Source: Hoplostethus atlanticus
Lineage: Eukaryota; Chordata; Actinopteri; Trachichthyiformes; Trachichthyidae
NCBI GenBank assembly: GCA_034670405.1
Contig: JAXDDX010000046.1
Span: forward strand, 1,858,501-1,922,500
Reading direction: 5' to 3'
Length of the DNA: 64,000 nucleotides
The notes below the pieces were generated by a model. It saw only the letters and a program-made list of their open reading frames with translations, had not been told where the DNA came from and made no database searches. The position numbers and the translations under genes were made by a program. Below, in pieces: positions 47,719-64,000 of the stretch; the first letter of the stretch is position 1, and each line of letters opens with the position of its first letter.

Positions 47719-49394
47719 ACCCCTAGAGAGTATAGATGAAAGGGCAGGGACAACGCAATTCTTTGCACACACACACTCACCTTATTTATTTTCTTTGTGT
47801 TTGTTTCAAAACAAAAGTATTTCAGTGTGTGTGCTTTTCTTGTTTATAAATAAGGAAATAATAAGTAGACCTGTTGGTCAGTTAAGCTCCAATGTTGACA
47901 TGAGATTTGTGTTCGTGCTCTGTCCTGTACGTCTGCCATTAGCATCACGATGATGTTGTACCAAAAACATTTAAGCGCACATATACAAATATCAACTTTG
48001 TATCGGACCCCAAAAGCTCAGCCGAGGGTTGAGGCAGTCTGGCCCCTCTTGGTTACCGATTCTTCCTCTGAATTGGTTGATCAGCTTGTTAAATATGTGC
48101 ATGACATTGTAAGATCAAGCATGCTGGAGTTTGTCTGAATGCTTGTACTGTTCGTTGTAGGAATGCCTGCTTGTTTGTTTCTAGCGGTGTTCTGTTCACG
48201 GAAATCCAAGCCTCTGGGTATGCAATACTACTGTTGCTCTCCTCTTCATTTAGCCTTTCATCAACCAATGCTTTTGATTTGATGTGACAGGACACTTGCC
48301 TACGGTGTGTTCAGTGGGTTGAAATGTTCCAAACATTACAGATGGAAACCTAAATTGTAGAGCAGATATGTCTATTGAGACGCAGCTGTTTTCCCCTTTA
48401 GAAGATTATGTATATGTTGGTATGTTAGATGCTTCTTAAGAGTGTATGTAATTTGTACATAAGAGGCTGTGAGAGAATTAGTAATCCTTATGACTGGTTA
48501 AAATGGTTGCACAGAAACTATTATATTGTATGTTTGTTACTTTTTGTTTGTCTGATTAAGAGGTACTTGTGGAACAAAGAAGAAGGTAAACAGAGGAAAT
48601 GTTTTTACCAGAGAGAGAGATTTAAAGGTCTTCCTCTCAATGTTATGGAATTATTGTCCCTGGTAAAATAGTATCCTCCGGGATGCTGTTTTATCAGGAC
48701 AAGCTTGTACCTGTCCAGAGGATAAGGAAAATGGAGAGGACGTGACCATAGTTTCTAATAACACACCCTGATGCCAACCTAGGTTTTGATTCTGATGATG
48801 CTCCTGTGATGATGCTCCTTTCGCTATGCAAACTGAATCTGACATGCTTTGACAAACTGCTTTCAAACCCCTGACATAACAGTGATGTTACATAGGAAAC
48901 TTTTTTGAGGCAGTAGTGATTTTGGCTTCAGCAGAGATCCCTGTTGGCACGTGACACATACTGGGCATGTTAACGGGGACAAAGATAACATATTGGGCTA
49001 CAAAATAAATGGTATAATGGTAAATAATACTCACAACTGACATCAAAATTATTCATGCGCATCGCCTCAAAAGGTCAATGTGTCATGGCCTTATTATTTT
49101 CTTTCAATCAGCCGTCATTGTATGTGCTTGCTACTTCTGCATGGGTCGTAAACTGATCCCCCATCAGTTTCATCAAGGACAAAGTATTGCATGCAAGAGC
49201 AGTAGATGGAATAGAGCCTGTTGTTCTTGTTTTTAACCTGTTGCTTGGTCGAGCATCTGATCAGTTCCCTTTATGAAGGCCAGTTTCATTTTTCACAAAA
49301 GGAATTTAATTCACACTGTTAATTCAAAAGTTGCAGAAGGCCAGACATGTCTGCTGAGATTGTGCCATGTTGCTGCTGAGAGTCAAGTTTTCAA

Positions 49395-49400
49395 AATAAA
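49395..49400 (+). terminator. zyg11: zyg11 distal candidate poly(A) signal
   Basis: AATAAA on the plus strand. The opposing echdc2 signal is only about 45 bases to the right, so the two 3' ends meet here. Confidence 0.4.
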
Positions 49401-49444
49401 GAATATACATCCTGATGAACTGGAGATGGGAATCATGTTGTCTG

Positions 49445-49450
49445 TTTATT
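49445..49450 (-). terminator. echdc2: echdc2 candidate poly(A) signal
   Basis: AATAAA on the minus strand (TTTATT on plus), about 340 bases beyond the echdc2 stop. No nearer canonical signal was seen. Confidence 0.4.
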
Positions 49451-49790
49451 CACTGACTGCCAAGGAAAAGATTTCTTCCACCTATAAAGTATATAATGTT
49501 CATAAACAAAGTATGATTGGCTCATATAAAAATGATTTGTATGGTACAGACTCATTGGTAGATATTACACCATAGTCACCGGATGTCTTGGATCAAATGA
49601 AAAGCACCATCCCTGTTGAGTCAGTGAACACAACTGAACACTCACCACATGATGTATTGACAATGAGCTGGGATGCACACAGACAATCAATGGGAATTAA
49701 TAGTTTGTCTATCAGACTGTGGCGGTTATAGAGTGGTATGTGTATTTGTGCAGCAATGTCTGCATGAGAGAGAAATCCAATCATGGTTTG

Positions 49791-55617
<5,827 letters not shown>

Positions 55618-55959
55618 CACGCTTGATGATCCTTTACTTTCAGGTCCCCAAGACGCGGAAATGCCTCCCGCAGGTTGCAGGAAGTTGAGCGGATAGCTCT
55701 TCAGAAGGGGAGGGACTTGGATCGGCCCTGTAAATCTGCAACCTAAGTCACAACTTACTAGTCAACAGTGGCAAAGTACTAGTACAAGTACAAGTACAAG
55801 TAGTAGTAGCTAGTAGACTACAGGGAAGATTAAGTAAACCATGTAATCAAATGTGAATGATGGTATTTTATGTTCTCTACCTGTGTGTGTGTGTGTAAAG
55901 GGTAAAGGGGGGGTTGCTCGGGAATTTTGCTTGTTTTTCTCTCCCTCCATCACCCCGCC

Positions 55960-55994
<35 letters not shown>

Positions 55995-56615
55995 TCCTCC
56001 AGCCTGGTGTCCTGTCGCCGGAGTGTCCAGTCTTCGGCCAGACAAAGGGGGCTGTTGAGGTAAGGTTTTCCGTCAGGCTGCTCATGTCTAGTCTGACCAT
56101 GCATTATTGAGGAGGGCTTTACAGGTTACGCAACTACACAGTCAGACAGGGGCTCTGATGGCACAACAGTCAAGAGACAGGCGGGTGTGTGTGTACGTGT
56201 GCATGTGCACGTGCATGTGTGTGCGGTCCAGAGCTTTGTACAGTGATGTTAAAACAATTTGACCATTTATGAAATATTGAACTTCTTATTTTAGCATTCA
56301 GGAACCGTCACATTTTATTCATACCCCATTTTGATGCATCAGATGACTTCCCCTTTGTTACCGCTAACACGTTTTTATTGTCTATTTTATTGTTGCCTGG
56401 CTTTGTGTAATGTTGGTGATTAACTGTGATGCCAGTGACTCTGGAGAGTGAATCACATTCATTTGCAGTTGAGATGTAAATGCATCATGAGCTCGGGGGG
56501 TAGATGGCTGCCTGCTGCAGGGTGGGGGGTCAGGATTTCCCATTTTGGCTTATTTTGGAGAATTGAAACTGACATGGGGAATGTGGACATAGAAACTGTA
56601 CTTCACCAAGTAAAC

Positions 56616-56617
<2 letters not shown>

Positions 56618-56653
<36 letters not shown>
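56618..56653. repeat. (GAAA)n microsatellite
   Basis: About nine GAAA units. Confidence 0.95.
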
Positions 56654-56810
56654 GTAACATTCAGCCTGGTGAGACAGAGTTGATTTGAGAGGTAAAGCAA
56701 GTTTCATCAGACATGATTTGTCTGACAGGTGTGTATTCCTCTTCTCTGCTTTCAACACACCCGTGTGTTGGTGCCTTAACATGGAAAACTGCTGGTAGAG
56801 ACACTCACCA

Positions 56811-56813
<3 letters not shown>

Positions 56814-56857
<44 letters not shown>
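56814..56857. repeat. (TG)n microsatellite
   Basis: About 22 TG units in the region upstream of echdc2. Confidence 0.95.
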
Positions 56858-56858
<1 letters not shown>

Positions 56859-56999
56859 AGAAACTGAGTGTGATGGACTCTGATTGACACGACCAGTCTG
56901 TCCCTGTCCAGAACACACCCGGCGGGTTGACTTGCTGCAACACACACATCCCGACTGGGACACAGAGTGAGACGATGTGAAGCACAGATCCAGAATCAG

Positions 57000-58029
57000 C
57001 CACGGAGACACACCAGAGACTCTGATAAGCACCTGAGGCCCGCTGCGGTAGACGGTAATGCTATCAAACAGCAACCTTCAGTCATTTCACCAGAGGGAAG
57101 AACAGGAGAAGGACAAAGAAGATCAAGAAGAGGTGTGTTTCAGTGAGTTTGAGCTCCACCCTGCCTCCACCCTGCCATGTGATCCCAATTTCTGTAAGCC
57201 CCGCCTGCTGCACCCCTCTGCTGACGACCAACCATCCCGTCACACATATTCCATGGGAGCACATACACAACTTCGACAGACACACACCACCTGACCGCTG
57301 ACACACATCATGGACGCCACTAGAGGAGTGACCATGATTTAACCACGCTCCTGCTAGACACTTCCCCTCCCATCCTGCAGGGGTCAGTCTTGTACCAGAG
57401 GGTTGGTTGGAGTTGCTCTCTCTCCTCCTCTGGTCCCTCCACTCTCCAGTGCGGGTCACTACTTGTGTCAGCGCTGTCTGGGCCTGCTGCAGGCTCTGAC
57501 CTCCCCAGGCTGGCTCTCCTTCCTCTACTGCCCCCAGGGTCAGGGACACACTGACAGACACCCCTACTGCTCCTGCCTCTCACTAGTCTCCTCCATCTCC
57601 ACCTCCTTCCCTTCCGTCACCTCCTCTCACCCCCCGACCCCTCCCCTATCTCCTGAGGCATCTCCTCCGCTCAGAGGAGGGAGATTGCGACACAGCCATG
57701 CACTGTTACCACATATACCATACCATACATACTATATATGCTGTGTAGCCATGGATTGTACAGTTCCCTGTAAATAGATTCGGGCCAGGCTGTTGTTTTA
57801 CTCATCCGAGGGGTTGGCTTGTATTTGTTTTTAGAACTTCATAGAGGAAAACAACAGTGGTAGTGTACCGGGAGGTTATGTGTGTGTGTGTCTGTCTGTG
57901 TGTGTGTGTGTGTGTGTTTGGGAGGGTGAGGGTTGAGTGGTGGAGATAAATACAACTGCACGCGAACCTTCAGGACTGAGAGAGCAGGTGTATGAATAGG
58001 AACAACAGTTTGTTTGCAATGGTGCGCGT

Positions 58030-58080
<51 letters not shown>

Positions 58081-58450
58081 GAGGGGCAGGGCTAGGAGGC
58101 TGGCATTATGTGAGCACATTAACTCCACTAAAGTGCACAGAAGCAGGGTGGAGTGGATCAACACGCTCTGCTGGTACTGCAGCGTCGACCCTGAACATGC
58201 CACCAGTATGAAGACGTGGCGATAATAATAGGATACTTGCTGATATCACCAACTGATACTGAATGATGCTTATTTGTAAAAAAAAAAAAAAAGTTCAAAG
58301 CCTTATTAACAGATGTTCAGCTGTATTTCACAGTATTTCACAAGGGATCAGTATCCTGTATTTTGACCACATTCAGACCAATCTGCTATTCAGCCATGCT
58401 TATCTGTAACTATAGAGACTTTATGGACAATCAATAAAATGTAAAAAAAA
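57000..58450 (+). other. Unassigned transcript-like stretch ending at AATAAA
   Basis: On the plus strand, C-rich sequence with several AG acceptor-like sites (57372-57540) contains a 124-codon open frame (57403-57774), with cysteine and proline clusters such as HYLCQRCLGLLQ. About 650 bases later an AATAAA (58433-58438) is followed by an A-run. I do not recognise the product. It may be the last exon and 3' UTR of a gene, a non-coding RNA, or chance. Confidence 0.2.
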
Positions 58451-59098
58451 AGTTGTTTTTTTGGTGGTGACATCACCAGACGTCTCCAACCTCCAGAGCG
58501 TGCACACACACAGCCTAGTGTAGTAGCAGTCAGAGTGACTGACGGATGCTCTTACTCTGCTCCAATTACATTAGAATGATGGAGATGGTGACGTGCTCAA
58601 AAAAGAGCCTGCAACTTACAGCCTGAAAGATAGCGAAGCACGATGGGGAGAGAGTTATGACCGCACTGAGCCTCGGGGAGAGGAAAAGTGAAGGAGGGAC
58701 GGGAGAGTTACAGCTACACGAGGGAGAGGAGGGAGATTGTTCAGTCCAGCTCTCTTATGAAAAGCATTCGGTACTTAATGTTATTTAGTCTGGGGCTGCC
58801 AAAATTGGGCTGCTAGGACAATATTTGTTTGCACAAAACATTTAGCCTTACAAAGAAAAACAGAGAGATGTGAAGATGGAGAGAAGCACTATTGAAAACA
58901 CAACAGAGGAAGGGGAAGAAAGTAAAGGGTGTGTGAGGTAGGGAGTTTTGGAAAAGCCAGATGGAGCTGAGCGATGGAAGTGGTGGCCGCCCCCTCTGAC
59001 CAGGGGCCCGGCCGGCTGTCTGGATGGTGACAGCCGACACTGCACACACCCTTATTAAATAATAAAGATGTTTCACTGCCAAACCTGTCCTGTAACTC

Positions 59099-59100
<2 letters not shown>

Positions 59101-59147
<47 letters not shown>
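59101..59147. repeat. (CA)n microsatellite
   Basis: About 23 CA units between echdc2 and lrrc52. Confidence 0.95.
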
Positions 59148-59150
<3 letters not shown>

Positions 59151-59844
59151 GCATACCCAAACGCCTCTGCAAGCTGACACCGCCAGGAGCAGCCAGGGAG
59201 GAAAGTTACACTAATGATTCTGATCGCCAGGCTTTACCGAGGCGGTTATCTGAGAATACGATCCAGCAGGGCCATTAAGACAGCAAACCCATGACAGAGG
59301 TAACAGACAGGCTGACAGATAAAATAGGCTCATCTTCCTTCCTCAGTGAAGCCGTCCCTCTGTTGTAATGACATATCAGACTGAAGGTGGTGCTCCACTT
59401 CTGTGCAGACGGCTGTCAAAGTGTCAGAAAGTAGAAAGTTGTGTTAGACGGGTGAGCACAGCAGGCCAGTGCCGTAACAGCATCAATCTGTTCCTTGTCC
59501 TCTGGCCGGTCACTGCTGTGAGCATCACTGTGTTTTGGTTATTTAAAAAATGATCGATCGATTTTACACATTTATCTAGCAGGTCCTGTTTTGAAGAACA
59601 TTCAACAACAATACTCTTCAAAATACAATTACAAGGTATATTAATTGGCATCTTGGTCCTATTAAACCTGAGAGACTATTTTTCATCCATTATATTTCAA
59701 AATGATCAATTTCATTTTGGCCCATGGTACATGTAGTGTGCTAGATAGAGCTGCATTTGGTGTACTGGTCCAGTGGAGGATACAGAAAGCCAAACCAGCC
59801 CTCGAACACTTTTATAGATATTATACAATTAGAACATGGAAACT

Positions 59845-59912
59845 GGTATAAATCATTGGTATAAATCATTGGTTATCATTGGTATAAATCATTGGTATAA
59901 ATTATTGGTTAT
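59845..59912. repeat. Tandem GGTATAAATCATT repeat
   Basis: Four to five copies of a 13-base GGTATAAATCATT unit, with GGTTATCATT variants. It is AT-rich and contains TATAAAT in each unit. Confidence 0.85.
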
Positions 59913-60850
59913 CTGAGACCTCTGAGAGCTAGAACAAGAGGAAGATACAGCCTGTAGTTGTAACATACTAAATACTACAACCCGTCCACAGTAACCTAAA
60001 TCAGTCCACTGCGAAAAATAGCCTATGACAGTGTTGCCCAAAGTCTGCTTTGGGGTCTGCTTGCAGCCCACAGATGACCTCTGAGTGGCCCTTGAACAAA
60101 ACACTTTTCCATGAAGACCTCAAATGCATCCATGTTCTACCAAAAAGGGGTTAAATGTTCAATGTGTCAGCCTCCCTACAAAGACTCTTTATCTGGGGGA
60201 AGAAGCGTTTTTATTGGTTCATTCCTTCAAACCTGTAGGAGACAAATCATGATGATATGGAAAATACTGAATCAGTGGTTGGTGGATTAGTGGTGGGATA
60301 CTTGAGATGATCATTTTTATTTCTTCCTGCCTCTCAATCTTATATAGTCTACCTTACATTATCATTGGTGCAAGGTGAGTGGCAACAGCAATATTTGAAA
60401 AGTTGGCAGCAACAAGAGTGGGCCAGCAGCATCCTGTCAACCTCCAAGAATGTCTCCACTGGCCTTTATTATAGCCCAATATAGACAATGTGCCACACAT
60501 AAATGTCAACAACTGTATTTGTGACTTAATTGCCTTCCCAAATTAATGTTTGTGTTTGCCAAAATGAATACAGAGCAAACAATCCAATTAAAATGTATTA
60601 TGTTGTCAACACCCTGCTGAGGGATAGAATGAGGAGAAATTAGCTGCTGAACAACCGGGCCACATGAGGGGCGCAGATAAGGCCTGCTAAATCCCTGCAT
60701 GGCCCAGGGGCTGCTTCCAGGCAAGATTATTATTGACTTATTTTTACACACACGTGCGCACACGCACGCGCGCACACACGGGAGACTCTTTCTCTCTGAG
60801 AAACGTCAACAGACACATGTAACAACACACACATACACGTACACACGCGC

Positions 60851-60881
<31 letters not shown>

Positions 60882-61087
60882 GAGGGAGAAAGAGAGAGAG
60901 AGAGAGGGAGATGGGAAAAGGAGAGAGACCCCCGTACAGTCTGTTAATGGTCCTCTTCTTGACAGGCTCCTTCAGCCCGTCAGACGCTCCCTACTCTGGA
61001 CCTGCTCAGGGCGTCAGGAGGCGACATCTGGTGACGTCACCACGGGGCATCGATAATCAAATTTTGTGACAGCGAATTACACGGTCT

Positions 61088-61088
<1 letters not shown>

Positions 61089-61134
<46 letters not shown>
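61089..61134. repeat. (AC)n microsatellite upstream of lrrc52
   Basis: About 23 AC units roughly 800 bp upstream of the lrrc52 start. It is complementary to the TG run at 61236-61278 on the same strand. Confidence 0.95.
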
Positions 61135-61136
<2 letters not shown>

Positions 61137-61235
61137 TTCCACTATACAGACCCGCAACAAGACAGAGAAAGAGAGGGGAAGAGAGAATACGCAAGAGAGA
61201 GTGAAAGTGGGAGGGAAAGGGGTGAGTGAGAGGCA

Positions 61236-61247
61236 GTGTGTGTGTAC

Positions 61248-61294
<47 letters not shown>

Positions 61295-61310
61295 CGAGAG
61301 AGAGCGAGAG
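61236..61310. repeat. (TG)n followed by (GA)n microsatellite
   Basis: TG run (61236-61278, one interruption) passes directly into GAGAGA sequence, about 630 bp upstream of the lrrc52 start. Confidence 0.93.
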
Positions 61311-61935
61311 GGAGAGAGAGAGCACCACAGCGCAGTAGGAGCGACAGCCACACAGAGCTGTCTGAGCGGAGTGGAAAGACGCACTTTTCACCGCGCTCTT
61401 AAGAAAAACAGATTTTCCCGTTTGACAGCGTCATTGCCACAGACCAACACACACAACGACACGCCGATTCCAGCATCCAGGAATTTGTCCATGTCATGGC
61501 ATCTGTTTGGAAACTAAATGATCAATGCCTTCTACTGGCGACAACTAATTTACAAAGATGAAACGCCAAGATACCAATTTCCAAGATCCGGTGGTTTGCT
61601 GTGGTCTTTTCAGGTGGGAGAAAGTCCGGTAAGCCTGCACGATTCTCCCAGAGCGACCAGGCGTCTCTCGGTCACCTTCTGAAACCACGGATGTCTTGTG
61701 GCGACGTGCGTGATGCGCCAGAGTGCGTGTGAGTGACTGACCGATAGTCTTTTTGAGAGAGAAGGAGAGGCTGGATATAAACAGCATCCAGACATTCGGG
61801 CAACGACAGCCAGACAACCAGAGTAGCCGTCTCGCTCTCCTCCCAGCTCCGCAGACCCATGCAGGATGCCCGGGGAGCGCCGGGGAGTCCTGGTCCAGCT
61901 CAGCCCGAGTTCATGACGCTCTGGGCGGCCTCGTC

Positions 61936-62584
61936 ATGCGTCTCCTGCCCGAGCCCAGTGCCCAGTCCCTCCGGCTCCTCTTCCTCTTCATCTTCGTGAT
62001 GGGGGTGGCCCCGTCCCCGGCGCTCACAGCCGGCTGCCCCGACAGATGCGTGTGCGATGACCAGTTGGTGGTCCAGTGTGCCGGGCAGGAGCTCACACTC
62101 TTCCCCAACGACCTCCCCCTCGCCACCCGGCAGCTCATCATCTCCAACAACCGCATCGGGGACCTTCCGGCGCTGCAGCTCAACTACCTGTCCGACCTGG
62201 TCTATCTGGACTGCAGCAACAACTCTCTGACCGAGATCTCCGAGTCCACCTTCGGGAACCTGCGGAAACTCGCTTATCTGGACCTGTCGTTCAACACTCT
62301 GCTGCAGATCGAGGACCGGACTTTCGGCCCCCTGGCGTCTCTGGTGATGCTCCGGCTGACGGATAACCCGGGTCTGGGGGAGATCCACCCGGACGCCTTC
62401 TCGGAGAACATAGCTCTGCAGGTCCTGGATGTGAGCCGGAACAACCTGACGACCCTCAACATCAGCACCCTCATCGCCCTGCCGGCTCTGCGGTCTCTGG
62501 GGCTCAGCGGCAACCCCTGGAGGTGCGACTGTGACACGGAGGACCTCTGTCTCTGGGTGCAGATAGAGGGCTTCAAGTTCCAAG
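61936..62584 (+). CDS. lrrc52: Leucine-rich repeat membrane protein, LRRC52-type BK-channel gamma subunit (first exon)
   Basis: 216 codons plus one base, ending at donor GTGAGG (62585). The chosen start gives a signal peptide (Leu/Phe-rich core about residues 14-24, cleavage near ALTA|GCP). Next is an LRR N-terminal cap ([15 protein letters not shown]), about five leucine-rich repeats with N-glycosylation sequons (NNS, NNLT, NIST), and the start of the C-terminal cap ([13 protein letters not shown]). The rest of the cap, the transmembrane helix and the short cytoplasmic tail expected in the LRRC26/38/52/55 family are in a second exon beyond the window. [17 protein letters not shown] closely resembles LRRC52, less so LRRC38 and LRRC55. 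In the family the protein shifts BK/SLO3 channel gating to more negative voltages. The frame is open upstream of this ATG, but an earlier start would bury the signal peptide. Confidence 0.85.
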
Positions 62585-64000
62585 GTGAGGATGGCCCGAG
62601 TGTTAAAGCTGGTTAACACATACTTTTATTCCCACCACATACAGGATAGAGTCAACTGGTTTTTGTATAGAATTCTGGGTTGGTTTGAAGGATATAAGAT
62701 GTTTTATGCTGCATTCTGTGCTCATGATATACAGGATGTTTGAATGGTTTTGTCTCCAGATGTACTTTATAGATGACCACTGGCATTACAGCCATATGAC
62801 CTCAGCCAGCACAAAATAGAAGAGACTAATTTCTGCAAAATGCCCTGTCCTGTCTGCGTCCTTCCCCAAATTCCCCCCCTGTATGCTGTGTCCTGTGCAT
62901 GTAGCAGCAAGGAGGCCTCTAGCTGGCGGTCTGCTGGATGTTTGTTTGGCAGCTGGACCCTCTTGCAGCCAAGCCAGTAAACATAAAGTTCATCTGCTGA
63001 GACTGTGAGCCAAAGACACCCCAAGGTCTTATCGTTTGTTTTTGTCACTTCGACTCATTTGGCTAATTTGATTGTGTGCTCAGTCAGTGTAGTTCCTGAT
63101 GGCGGGCCACTTTTGCTCTCCCTTTCACACACACACATACACACACATGCCTATGTATACACACATACACACCTCCGAGTCAGAGCAATCTGAAGATTTC
63201 GTTCCCCTGCTCCACTCACCAATACAACCTCCTCAAACTGCCCTTCAGGTCTCAACACTAACTCAACTTTACTCCAGCAGACTTGCATTTAGGTTGCACT
63301 TCACTTCACTTCACAGCGTTTACACAGCAACAGCCAGCTCAACTGTTAAGCATACATTCTTTAAATAGCAAGGCGCTGAATTAGAATGACCAGAGAAATC
63401 ATAAAGCACCGAGCTACTGATCTCAGATGATCTTATCGCCCCTTGTTTGTAAATGTTGAGTTGTAATGTGGTTAATCAGGTTAGAACCGATCTGGATGTG
63501 GCCTCACTTATAATAGGTGTCTTAACACCCAATGCACATCTGAATGTAACTGCCTTGTCCCTATATGTCCGTCTGCCTCCTGAAGTCCAGGCTTGGAGAT
63601 GGCAATGAGAGGATCTGCAGCAGTGATGACTGTTGTGTCCTTTTGTACCTGTTTTCTCTGGCTACCCCCCCCCCCCCACCACCACCCTGCACCTGGGTGA
63701 GCTGGCTGTATGCTTTGGCCCTTCAGTCCAGATGGTTAATGATGGTGCTCAAAAAAGCTGGGCTCCTATGCTCCCATTAAGGCTGGTGTGTACGTGTGTG
63801 TAGTGCGTGCATGACTCTGTGTGGGTGTATGTGAGTGAGTGACTCACTCCACTCTAGTGTGTGTGAGTCAGTGTGTGTGATCTCTAGCTGGGTTAGGGGA
63901 GACCCTAAGGGGAGAGCCTGTGGGAAAAGGGAATGAGATTAGAGGAAGCGTGAGAGGAGAAGTGAGGAGGAGAGGAGACGAGGAGCTGGAGAGGAAGCCC
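62585..64000 (+). other. Start of lrrc52 intron 1
   Basis: Non-coding sequence with short CA runs near 63127-63170, a C-rich run at 63666-63678 and purine-rich sequence at the end. I see no exon with LRR-cap or transmembrane features. Confidence 0.6.

Larger units (their letters stand above)
47562..49415 (+). other. zyg11: zyg11 3' untranslated region
   Basis: About 1.85 kb after the stop with no supported coding exon. It begins with a GTGA microsatellite 41 bases after the stop. AATAAA occurs at 49004-49009 and again at 49395-49400, which I take as alternative poly(A) signals. The extent is inferred from these signals, not from transcripts. Confidence 0.5.
55618..56990. other. Upstream region of echdc2
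   Basis: The first few hundred bases are CpG-containing and should hold the echdc2 5' UTR and promoter. The rest has CA/TG repeats (55967-55992, 56814-56857), a GAAA repeat and no supported coding exon. Confidence 0.45.
58451..61935. other. Region upstream of lrrc52
   Basis: No coding exon recognised. It holds CA/TG arrays, a small tandem repeat at 59845-59912, CG-alternating sequence near 60845-60863, and GA-rich sequence. The lrrc52 5' UTR and promoter are expected in the last ~1 kb. Confidence 0.45.

Noticed and set aside
49273-49575. 100-codon frame in the zyg11 3' region
   Set aside because: Spans the zyg11 poly(A) signal and the opposite echdc2 end, no family resemblance, ordinary AT-rich UTR.
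61900-62619. 239-codon minus-strand frame opposite lrrc52
   Set aside because: It is a GC-rich shadow of the LRR exon; no start context, splice signal or domain.

Overview
The window is vertebrate nuclear DNA, almost certainly from a ray-finned fish. It has spliced genes with GT-AG introns, very dense (CA)n/(TG)n microsatellites, and 3' tails of the LINE, V-SINE and hAT type common in teleost introns. There is no bacterial, phage or organellar architecture, no CRISPR array, and no tRNA or rRNA gene that I could recognise.

Layout. (1) About 1-39,340, minus strand: the 5' half of a Ral guanine-nucleotide exchange factor gene, best matched to ralgps2. Seven coding exons (203 codons) lie between 604 and 16,597. 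A probable non-coding first exon and promoter lie near 39.1-39.35 kb, so intron 1 is about 22 kb. The rest of the gene runs off the left edge. (2) 40,309-41,379, minus strand: coa7, a complete three-exon mitochondrial Sel1-repeat protein for cytochrome c oxidase assembly (228 aa). (3) 42,118-47,561, plus strand: a complete 18-exon zyg11 (ZYG11B-like) gene, a CUL2 ubiquitin-ligase substrate receptor of 750 aa, divergent from coa7 across a short shared promoter interval. (4) 49,791-55,617, minus strand: echdc2, a complete 11-exon mitochondrial crotonase-family protein (328 aa), tail to tail with zyg11. (5) 61,936-62,584, plus strand: first coding exon of an lrrc52-type leucine-rich-repeat membrane protein (BK-channel gamma-subunit family). 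Its second exon lies beyond the right edge.

The genes are not a pathway. coa7 and echdc2 are both mitochondrial but act in different processes. The block coa7-zyg11-echdc2 matches the order I recall for human 1p32.3, whereas ralgps2 and lrrc52 are human 1q genes. The window therefore looks like a fish-specific arrangement of two human chromosome-1 segments.

The accessory content is mobile DNA in introns. It includes a 348-bp hAT-type MITE with a perfect 8-bp target duplication, a 664-bp inverted-repeat element that still carries an exon for a Myb/SANT-like transposon protein, a 594-bp 5'-truncated LINE with an 11-bp flanking duplication, a V-SINE-like copy, and several LINE tails. Three CA arrays exceed 100 bp. 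I see no convincing undescribed biological system. The best leads are the Myb-bearing element, the unassigned transcript-like stretch at 57.0-58.45 kb, and the closely packed convergent and divergent gene boundaries. All assignments rest on translating the sequence by eye and comparing it with remembered family sequences.
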